DNA from: Nitratireductor basaltis
GTDB lineage: Bacteria > Pseudomonadota > Alphaproteobacteria > Rhizobiales > Rhizobiaceae
Direction of reading: 5' to 3'
DNA: 64,000 bases
Assembly (NCBI RefSeq): GCF_000733725.1
Contig: NZ_JMQM01000001.1
Location: forward strand, 1,674,001 to 1,738,000
Position numbers and translations under genes: made by a program. The notes below the pieces were generated by a model, which saw only the letters and a program-made list of their open reading frames with translations, was not told the origin of the DNA and ran no database searches. Position 1 is the stretch's first letter, and every line of letters starts with the position of its first letter. This document shows positions 6,655 to 14,306 of this stretch, piece after piece.

Positions 6655-8961
6655 TCAGGCCCCAGCCTCCTGAATGGCCTGCCAGATGCGCGAAGGCGTG
6701 GCTGGCATTTCCACGTGGTTGATCCCGTATTCGCGCCAGAGCGCGTCCACCACTGCGTTCAAAACGGCAGGTGTTGCGCCGATGGTGCCGGCCTCGCCTG
6801 CGCCCTTGATGCCCATGACATTTGTCTTGGATGGCACGTTGCGTGTCTCGAAATGGATGTCAGGCAGAAGGTCCGCGCGGGGCATGCCGTAATCCATGAA
6901 GGTCGCTGTGATGAGCTGACCGTCTTCGGAATAGACCGTGTCTTCGGTCAGCGCCTGCCCTGCCCCTTGCGCGACACCGCCATGCACCTGACCGGCAAGC
7001 AGGACCGGGTTCACCGTCGCGCCGAAATCATCCACGATCCAGTAGCCGACAAGCAGCGTCTCGCCGGTTGCCGGGTCGATCTCAACCTCACAGATATGGG
7101 TCCCGTTCGGATAGGTCGCCTCGTCCTGCACGAATTCGCCGAAGCCCTGCAGGTCGTCAGGCGCCTTTGCGGCCTTGGCAATGCTTGCAAAATCGAGTTC
7201 CCGGTCGGTGCCGACAATGCGCGCCTTACCGTTCTCAAGCTCGATATCGGCGGCTGACGCCTCGAGTTCATCGGCTGCGATCTTGCGGATTTTCTCCGCC
7301 AGGTCTTCGCCTGCGCGCGATGCGGACACACCGCCAAGGGGAATGGAGCGGGAGCCGCCTGTGCCGCCGCCCTTCTCCAGCCGGTCCGTGTCACCCTGAT
7401 GAACGTGAATCCTGTCGATGGGCAGGTTGAGCTTTTCGGCAACGAACTGCGCGTAAGCCGTGGCGTGGCCCTGTCCGTTCGACTGGGTGCCGATGGCAAG
7501 CGTCACCGACCCGTCGCCATTAAGCGTCACATGGGCAGGCTCGGAGCCGGCAAAGGCGCAGGCCTCGATATAAGTCGCCATGCCGATGCCGCGGATGCGC
7601 CCGCGTGCCTTCGCCTCTTCCGCACGCTTGTCGAAACCGGCCCAGTCGGCGCGTTCCATGCACTGGTTCATGTGGCCTTCGAACTCGCCCACATCATAGG
7701 TGCGGCCGGTGGGCGTGGTGTAGGGAAACTGCTCGGGGCGGATGAAATTGCGCCGGCGGATCTCGTCACGGCCAAGGCCGAGTTTGCGCGCGCATTCATC
7801 AACCAGCTTTTCCAGCAGGAAGGCGGCCTCGGGACGCCCTGCCCCGCGATAGGCATCGACGGGACAGGTGTTGGTGTAGACGCCGTTGATCTTCACATCG
7901 AGGGCGGGGAGGTCATAGACGCCCGTCGACATGGACACCCCGACAAAGGGAATGAAGGGGCCATATTGCGAGATATAGGCGCCCAGATTGGCGGTCAGAT
8001 CCACCTTCAGCGCGAGGAAGCGACCATTCTCGTCCAGCGCCATGGTGGCCTTGACGACATTGTCGCGGCCCTGTGCGTCGGTGAGAAAATGCTCGGTGCG
8101 GTCGCCGGTCCATTTGACCGGGCGGGAAAGACGGCGGGCGGCCTCCATCACCAGCGCATATTCGCGGTAGACGAAGGTTTTCGGCCCGAAACCGCCGCCG
8201 ACATCCGGCGTGATGACGCGCAGCTTGTCCTTGCCGATATTGAAGACCTGGCTTGCCAGAATGTTCTGCATGGAATGCACACCCTGCGAGCCGGTGGTCA
8301 GGGTGAAGTGCTCGTTTTCGGGATTGTACTCGGCTATCGCAGCGCGGGTTTCCATGTAGTTGGAAACGAGGCGATTGTTTCGGAAGCTGATCGAGACCTC
8401 ATGAGCGGCCTTTCCGAAGGCCTGTGATGCCTTTTCCTCGTCACCGACATGATAAACGAAGGCGCGGTTGGAACCGAGATCCGGCCAGACCAGCGGCGCA
8501 TCTTCATCAAGGGCGGCGGCGGTGTCCACCACCGGCTCCTCGTCCTCATAGTCGACCTCGATCAGCTCCGCGGCGTCCTGCGCCTGCGCACGCGTGTCGG
8601 CAACGATGAAGGCGATGGCGTCACCCACATAGCGCACATGATCGCGGCACAGGATCGTAATGTCCCTGGTGGGTGCGCGGCTGCCATCGGGCTGCTTCTG
8701 CATGGCACCGGATTTCAGATCGCCGAGATGCTCGATATCCCTTGCCGTCAGCACCAGATGAACGCCGGCGGCTGCATGGGCTTCGTCCAGCGCGCCGATG
8801 GTGAAGCGGGCATTTGCAATCGGCGAACGCAGCACATAGCCGTGCAGCACACCGGCAACCACGATGTCATCCGTGTAGCGCCCCTGCCCGGTGATGAAGC
8901 TCTTGTCTTCCTTGCGCAGCACGGATGCACCCATGCCGAATTTCGGTGTTGCGACCGTCAT
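6655..8961 (-). CDS. Orphan xanthine dehydrogenase/CoxL-like molybdopterin-binding subunit (form II type)
   Basis: A 768-residue homologue of the large, molybdenum-cofactor-binding subunit of aerobic CO dehydrogenase and related hydroxylases. It shows an N-terminal aldehyde oxidase a/b hammerhead (FGMGASVLRKEDKSFITGQG) and cofactor-binding motifs such as GGGFGPK and IGTQSNGQGH. The motif at the active-site loop is AYRGAGR, the form II signature, not the AYxCSFR motif of genuine CO dehydrogenases. The start at 8961 has GAGAGG 6 bases upstream. No small (2Fe-2S) or medium (FAD) subunit gene lies nearby. Substrate unknown. Confidence 0.9.
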   Translation of the reverse strand: MTVATPKFGMGASVLRKEDKSFITGQGRYTDDIVVAGVLHGYVLRSPIANARFTIGALDEAHAAAGVHLVLTARDIEHLGDLKSGAMQKQPDGSRAPTRDITILCRDHVRYVGDAIAFIVADTRAQAQDAAELIEVDYEDEEPVVDTAAALDEDAPLVWPDLGSNRAFVYHVGDEEKASQAFGKAAHEVSISFRNNRLVSNYMETRAAIAEYNPENEHFTLTTGSQGVHSMQNILASQVFNIGKDKLRVITPDVGGGFGPKTFVYREYALVMEAARRLSRPVKWTGDRTEHFLTDAQGRDNVVKATMALDENGRFLALKVDLTANLGAYISQYGPFIPFVGVSMSTGVYDLPALDVKINGVYTNTCPVDAYRGAGRPEAAFLLEKLVDECARKLGLGRDEIRRRNFIRPEQFPYTTPTGRTYDVGEFEGHMNQCMERADWAGFDKRAEEAKARGRIRGIGMATYIEACAFAGSEPAHVTLNGDGSVTLAIGTQSNGQGHATAYAQFVAEKLNLPIDRIHVHQGDTDRLEKGGGTGGSRSIPLGGVSASRAGEDLAEKIRKIAADELEASAADIELENGKARIVGTDRELDFASIAKAAKAPDDLQGFGEFVQDEATYPNGTHICEVEIDPATGETLLVGYWIVDDFGATVNPVLLAGQVHGGVAQGAGQALTEDTVYSEDGQLITATFMDYGMPRADLLPDIHFETRNVPSKTNVMGIKGAGEAGTIGATPAVLNAVVDALWREYGINHVEMPATPSRIWQAIQEAGA

Positions 8962-9108
8962 GGCAAGCCTCTCAGCAGGTTGATTGTGAAGCAGTTGGGA
9001 GTGACACGGTACAGGACAGTTTTGTCGAGTGACTTCATCGTGTAAAGAGCCACCGACGAATTCATTGGGCCAGCGACCTGCTCCCATCCAAGATCAGGAG
9101 AACAGTTG

Positions 9109-11754
9109 ATGCGTACCGATACCGGCCAGGTTTTCCGGCTCGAGGAATACAAGCCCAGCGCCTATCGCATCCCGAGGCTTGAGCTGGATTTCCGTCTCGA
9201 CGCACAGGAGACGCTGGTCACCGCGCGCATGCAGGTCGAGCGGGCGGAAGGCACCGATGTCGGCACGCCGCTCGTACTCGACGGCGACGGTCTCTCGCTG
9301 GTCGGCCTCGCGGTCAACGGAGAGCCCGCAGGGGAGAATGGGTTCGAGGCCCTGCCCGATCAACTCACGCTGCGCGATGTGCCTGCTGGCGATCATTTCG
9401 AGCTCGAAATCGTCACGCGGATCAATCCCTCCGCCAACAAGGCGCTGATGGGGCTTTACGTGTCCAGTGGCGTGTTCTGCACCCAGTGCGAGGCAGAAGG
9501 TTTCCGCCGCATCACCTATTTCCTCGACCGACCGGACGTCTTGAGCACCTACCGAGTGCGTATGGAAGCTGACCGCGCAACTGCGCCGCTGCTGCTGTCC
9601 AACGGCAATCCCGTGGAGAATGGCGACCTGGATGGCGGGCGCCACTATGCGATCTGGGACGACCCGCATCCGAAACCGTCATATCTGTTTGCGCTTGTGG
9701 CGGGAAACCTCGGAGTGGTCAGCGACCATTTCATCACCGCGTCAGGCCGGAAGGTTGCTCTTGGCGTCTATGTCGAGCACGGCAAGGAAGCGCGGGCGAC
9801 CTATGCTATGGATGCGCTCAAGCGCTCCATGCGCTGGGACGAGGAGCGCTTCGGTCGTGAATATGACCTCGACGTGTTCAACATCGTTGCCGTGTCCGAT
9901 TTCAACATGGGCGCGATGGAGAACAAGGGCCTGAACATCTTCAACGACAAATATGTCCTGGCCGATCCCGAGACCGCGACGGACATGGACTTCGCCAATA
10001 TCGAGGCGATCATCGCGCATGAGTATTTTCACAATTGGACTGGCAACAGAATCACTTGCCGTGATTGGTTCCAGCTTTGCCTCAAGGAAGGCTTGACGGT
10101 TTATCGCGATCACGAATTCTCCGCCGACATGCGCTCGCGCGCCGTGCGCCGGATTTCAGAAGTGCGTACCCTGCGAGCGCACCAGTTCCCCGAAGATCAG
10201 GGACCGCTTGCCCATCCGGTACGTCCTCGCCGCTACCGCGAGATCAACAATTTCTACACGGCGACCGTCTATGAGAAGGGCTCGGAAGTCGTCCGCATGA
10301 TCCATACGATTCTGGGAGAAGAAGATTTCCGAAAGGGCATGGATCTCTATTTCGACCGCCATGACGGTCAGGCCGTCACGATCGAGGATTTGATTGCCTG
10401 TTTCGAGGAAGCCGGCAGGGTCGACCTGACGCAGTTCGCGCTCTGGTACCACCAGGCAGGGACGCCCAATGTCATCGCCAGCACGAGCTATGACGAGCAG
10501 GCGAAGAGCTTCACGCTGGAGCTTGAGCAGTCCGTGCCGCCGACACCGTCGGAAGCACGCAAAAAGGCCATGCATATTCCCCTGAAATTCGGCCTCGTCG
10601 GGCCCAATGGCGAAGACATGGACTGGGCTTCAGCCGATGGCGCAGAAATTTCAGGTGATGTCATTCATCTGCGTGAGCGCAGGCACACGATCAGCTTCAA
10701 GGGCATCGGGCAGCGGCCTGTGCTCTCGCTCAATCGGGGCTTTTCCGCTCCTGTCGTGCTTTCCGAACAGGTCTCGAGCGCTGACCGCTACTTCCTCGCG
10801 CAGCATGACAGTGATGCGTTCAACCGCTGGCAAGCGCTCAACAGCCTGGCCAACGAGGCGCTGATCGAGGCTGCAAACCAGGCGCGCAACGGGACGGTAC
10901 CAGGATTTGACGATGAGCTTGTCTCCTTCCCGGCAGGGATCGCAGGCGATGAAACGCTGGAGCCAGCATACCGTGCTCTGGCGATCACGCCACCAGCAGA
11001 GGCTGACATTGCGCGCGAGATCGGCGGCAATGTCGACCCGGATGCTATCCATCGGGCGCGCGAGGCCTATCTCGATGCGGTGGCCAGGAGTGGCGCAACC
11101 CAAATGGCTTCCGTTTATGACGCTCTGGCGGATGATGGCACTTTCAACCCCGATGCTGGACATGCCGGCAAACGCGCATTGCGCAATGTGCTTCTGGGGC
11201 TCCTGATGCGCGCCGAAGGCTCGCCTGAGCGCGGTGTCGTGCAGTATCGCTCCGCAACCAATATGACCGAGCGCCTGGCTGCGCTGATGGAGGTCACGCA
11301 CAGATTCGCAAACTCGCCGGAAGCCTCTGAACTGCTTGCCGATTTCGAGGGCCGCTACAGTGACAATCCGCTGGTCATGGACAAGTGGCTCACAACCCAG
11401 GCGACCATACCGGGTGACGGTGCTGCCGCGCGTGTGAGAGAGCTCATGAAGCACTCAAGCTTCTCGCTCTCCAACCCGAACCGCGTTCGTGCCCTGATCG
11501 GCGGTTTTGCCTCCGGGAACCAGACCGGTTTCCATGCAGCTGACGGAACCGGCTACCAGCTTCTGGCCGAGACGATCCTGGCAGTGGAGGAGCTCAATCC
11601 GCAGGTTGCAGCACGGCTTGCTGTCACCTTCCGCTCCTGGCGTTCACTGGAACCTCATCGTCAGAAGCTGGCACGGGAGGCCTTGGCGACCATTGCGAAG
11701 GCTGAGAACCTGTCGCGCGATCTGCGCGACATCGTTGATCGCACGCTGGCCTGA
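9109..11754 (+). CDS. pepN: Aminopeptidase N (M1 family zinc metallopeptidase)
   Basis: An 881-residue cytoplasmic aminopeptidase. The exopeptidase motif GAMEN is at residues 268-272. The zinc site HExxH is at His304-Glu305 and His308, with the third ligand Glu327 in LKEGLTV. A long C-terminal helical domain follows, giving the usual length for proteobacterial PepN. CAGGAG lies 7 bases before the ATG. The gene is divergent from the molybdenum hydroxylase gene and is followed by a PleC-type kinase gene after about 190 bases. Confidence 0.97.
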   Translation: MRTDTGQVFRLEEYKPSAYRIPRLELDFRLDAQETLVTARMQVERAEGTDVGTPLVLDGDGLSLVGLAVNGEPAGENGFEALPDQLTLRDVPAGDHFELEIVTRINPSANKALMGLYVSSGVFCTQCEAEGFRRITYFLDRPDVLSTYRVRMEADRATAPLLLSNGNPVENGDLDGGRHYAIWDDPHPKPSYLFALVAGNLGVVSDHFITASGRKVALGVYVEHGKEARATYAMDALKRSMRWDEERFGREYDLDVFNIVAVSDFNMGAMENKGLNIFNDKYVLADPETATDMDFANIEAIIAHEYFHNWTGNRITCRDWFQLCLKEGLTVYRDHEFSADMRSRAVRRISEVRTLRAHQFPEDQGPLAHPVRPRRYREINNFYTATVYEKGSEVVRMIHTILGEEDFRKGMDLYFDRHDGQAVTIEDLIACFEEAGRVDLTQFALWYHQAGTPNVIASTSYDEQAKSFTLELEQSVPPTPSEARKKAMHIPLKFGLVGPNGEDMDWASADGAEISGDVIHLRERRHTISFKGIGQRPVLSLNRGFSAPVVLSEQVSSADRYFLAQHDSDAFNRWQALNSLANEALIEAANQARNGTVPGFDDELVSFPAGIAGDETLEPAYRALAITPPAEADIAREIGGNVDPDAIHRAREAYLDAVARSGATQMASVYDALADDGTFNPDAGHAGKRALRNVLLGLLMRAEGSPERGVVQYRSATNMTERLAALMEVTHRFANSPEASELLADFEGRYSDNPLVMDKWLTTQATIPGDGAAARVRELMKHSSFSLSNPNRVRALIGGFASGNQTGFHAADGTGYQLLAETILAVEELNPQVAARLAVTFRSWRSLEPHRQKLAREALATIAKAENLSRDLRDIVDRTLA

Positions 11755-11820
11755 GGCCACGCTTTCGCCCCGGGTTCTCCCCTCTCAAGCAGGTGCCGGC
11801 AAGGCATCCGCAATTTATGG

Positions 11821-11835
11821 TTAACAAAATCTTAC
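11821..11835. promoter_or_regulatory. CtrA-like binding site upstream of the PleC-type kinase gene
   Basis: TTAA (11821-11824), seven bases, then TTAC (11832-11835) match the CtrA consensus TTAA-N7-TTAA at 7 of 8 positions. The left half is embedded in ATGGTTAA, the reverse of the extended CtrA half-site TTAACCAT. It lies 111 bases before the kinase start codon. CtrA binding is inference. Confidence 0.45.
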
Positions 11836-11878
11836 CGCGCCTCTGGACACGGCGAATCACCTCTGATTCCTTATGGAT

Positions 11879-11904
11879 GATTCGTCACCGGGGTGAGACG
11901 AATC
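11879..11904. repeat. Inverted repeat in the leader of the PleC-type kinase gene
   Basis: Perfect 8-base arms GATTCGTC (11879-11886) and GACGAATC (11897-11904) flank a 10-base G-rich loop. A third partial copy (GGCGAATC) lies just upstream near 11851. It could be an operator or a leader hairpin; no T-run follows. Confidence 0.4.
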
Positions 11905-11945
11905 ACCAGAGCGGCGATTTTTAATCCAACGAGGGAGTCCTTCGG

Positions 11946-14288
11946 ATGGCGAAGGCGGACGCGGGCCAAATGCCTGCGGGAGGAATCTTTTCCAAATTGC
12001 GCCTTGGCGGGGGGCATGGAATGGGCGTTGCGGGGAACGCCAAGATCATAGCGGCTCCTGCCTATGAGCGACTTTTGGCCATTGAGCCCTATCTCAAGCG
12101 CGCCATTCCCCTGCTGATTGTCATCTTCCTCGTTTTCATTGCCGCGGCCCGGTTACTGGCCCTGATGGCCCAGCGTGATGACATCGAGCAGGAAGCCAAG
12201 CTCCTGGTCGCGCTTGCCGCGGAGAATCTGGCGCAATCGGCAAGCCTTGAAGCCGCTGGTCAAACCGAGATCACCTCGGTGGCGGCGAACGAAAGGATAA
12301 CAGCCAGCCTGCGTCATCTGGCGGACCCGGCTGAATGGGTTCTGGCCTTCACCGACAGCAATTTCCGTGTCATCGCGACCTCCCCTTCCGGGCGTTCGCT
12401 GCAAGATCGCACACTTGAGGGTCTGGTTACGGGCGGACAACCGCTCTTCATGTTCGGCGAGCGTGCAGGCGTCCTGAAGGTTCGCATCGGCGCGAAGGAT
12501 TGGCTTGCCTCCGTCAATCTCGTGCAGGGCAAGGGCGCAGCCGTCGCGTTGGCGTCCTATGACGGCATCTTTGCCGACTGGCGGCGGACCGCCTCGCTCA
12601 ACGTGACACTGTTCGCGCTGACGGCGAGCGTGCTCATGGCGATCCTCTATGCCTATTTCAGCCAGGCTGCGCGGGCGCAGGCAGCGGACCGGATCTATCT
12701 GGAAGCCCACCAGCGCATCGATCTGGCACTTGTACGCGGCAAATGCGGGTTGTGGGACTGGGACATGGCGCGCGGCAAGATGTACTGGTCGCGTTCCATG
12801 TATGAGATGCTCGGCTATGAAGCCGCCGACGTGATGCTTTCCTTTGGTGATGTAGCAAGCATCATTCACGAGGATGACGGCGATCTGTTCGAGCTCGCCA
12901 ATCGCATCGTCGCCCGCGAGATCGACCATATCGACCAGATGTTCCGGATGCGGCACGCCGATGGAAGCTGGGTGTGGATGCGGGCGCGCGCTCAGGTGGT
13001 CGACCCGAAGGCTCCGGAAATTCACCTGATCGGCATCGCGGTGGATGTCACGGAGCAGCGCACGCTGGTTCAGCAGTCGGAAGTTGCCGACCAGCGCCTG
13101 CGCACGGCCATCGAGAACATCACCGAAAGCTTCGTTCTGTGGGATGCGCGCGAGCGGCTGGTGATGTGCAACACCAAGTACCAGCAATATACCGGTCTTG
13201 ATCCCGCGATCATCGTTCCTGGCGTCAAACGCTCGGAGGTCGAGGAGCAGATGACATCCATCCGCTCCGAACGCCGTCTGATCGGCACCGGCGATCCGCG
13301 TGCCGGTGCCACATATGAGCGACAGCTCTCCGACGGGCGCTGGCTGCAGGTGACGGAGCTCAAGACACGGGACGGCGGCACGGTGTCGGTTGGCACCGAC
13401 ATCACGCAGCTCAAGCAGCATCAGGGCAAGCTGGTGGACAGCGAACGCCGCCTGATGGCGACGATCCACGATCTTTCCGAAGCGCGCCGCGCAGAGCAGG
13501 ACCGTGCACGCGAACTTGTCGACCTCAATCGCAAATATATGCGCGAGACGGAGCGTGCCGAGGCTGCCAATCGGGCAAAATCGGAATTCCTGGCGAACAT
13601 GTCTCACGAGTTGCGTACGCCGCTCAATGCCATCATCGGCTTCTCGGAACTGATGAAGCAGGGACTCTTCGGGCCGCTAGGTTCCGACCGCTATGAGGAA
13701 TATGTCGGCGACATCTATGCCAGCGGCACCTATCTGCTTGGCGTCATCAACGATATTCTCGACATGTCCAAGATCGAGGCAGGCCAGTTCTCCGTGGACC
13801 GGGAGATCATCGATCTATGCCCGCTGATCCATGAGACGGTGCGCGTGGTGGCGCTGCAGGCGGAGAAGAAGAATATCGAGGTGGAAATGGAAGTCGCCGA
13901 CACGATTTCGCTCTATGCGGATCGTCGGGCCATCAAGCAGATCGTCATCAATCTGCTGTCCAACGCCGTGAAGTTCACTGGAGAAGGCGGCAAGGTGACC
14001 TTGCGCGCAAGGCGGGTGGCACGCGCGGTCATGATATCCATAGAGGATACCGGCTGCGGTATTCCGAAGGATGCTCTGAAAAAGCTTGGACGCCCCTTCG
14101 AGCAGGTGCAGAACCAGTTCTCCAAGAGCCATTCCGGCTCCGGTCTCGGGCTTGCCATCTCACGTTCGCTTACCCAACTTCATGGCGGTGCATTGAAGAT
14201 CCGCTCCACGGAAGGTGTCGGCACGATCGTCTCGGTGCGCATCCCCGCACAGCCCAAGCCAAATCAGACTGTGCGCAAGGCCGGCTGA
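11946..14288 (+). CDS. pleC: PleC/PdhS-family sensor histidine kinase-phosphatase
   Basis: A 780-residue inner-membrane two-component sensor. Transmembrane helices at about residues 52-74 and 218-241 enclose a periplasmic sensor region. Two PAS domains follow (about 250-365 and 375-480). The H-box is ANMSHELRTPLNAIIGFSEL with phospho-accepting His554, and the dimerisation helix carries FGPLGSDRYEEYVGDI and NDILDMSKIEAG, typical of the PleC/DivJ/PdhS group acting on DivK. The ATPase domain has NLLSNAVKFT and GSGLGLAIS. Gene order pepN-pleC-glnE-sensor-regulator-degP matches what I recall for pleC in rhizobia. The upstream region has a CtrA-like site. Confidence 0.85.
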   Translation: MAKADAGQMPAGGIFSKLRLGGGHGMGVAGNAKIIAAPAYERLLAIEPYLKRAIPLLIVIFLVFIAAARLLALMAQRDDIEQEAKLLVALAAENLAQSASLEAAGQTEITSVAANERITASLRHLADPAEWVLAFTDSNFRVIATSPSGRSLQDRTLEGLVTGGQPLFMFGERAGVLKVRIGAKDWLASVNLVQGKGAAVALASYDGIFADWRRTASLNVTLFALTASVLMAILYAYFSQAARAQAADRIYLEAHQRIDLALVRGKCGLWDWDMARGKMYWSRSMYEMLGYEAADVMLSFGDVASIIHEDDGDLFELANRIVAREIDHIDQMFRMRHADGSWVWMRARAQVVDPKAPEIHLIGIAVDVTEQRTLVQQSEVADQRLRTAIENITESFVLWDARERLVMCNTKYQQYTGLDPAIIVPGVKRSEVEEQMTSIRSERRLIGTGDPRAGATYERQLSDGRWLQVTELKTRDGGTVSVGTDITQLKQHQGKLVDSERRLMATIHDLSEARRAEQDRARELVDLNRKYMRETERAEAANRAKSEFLANMSHELRTPLNAIIGFSELMKQGLFGPLGSDRYEEYVGDIYASGTYLLGVINDILDMSKIEAGQFSVDREIIDLCPLIHETVRVVALQAEKKNIEVEMEVADTISLYADRRAIKQIVINLLSNAVKFTGEGGKVTLRARRVARAVMISIEDTGCGIPKDALKKLGRPFEQVQNQFSKSHSGSGLGLAISRSLTQLHGGALKIRSTEGVGTIVSVRIPAQPKPNQTVRKAG

Positions 14289-14306
14289 GCGGCAGTGAAG
14301 CGAAAC

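Noticed and set aside
6655-8961. A genuine aerobic CO dehydrogenase.
   Set aside because: The active-site loop reads AYRGAGR, not the AYxCSFR of CO-oxidising enzymes, and the other two subunits are absent nearby.
12153-13607. Minus-strand open frame of 484 codons opposite the PleC-type gene.
   Set aside because: The kinase on the plus strand has unambiguous motifs; the antisense frame has none.
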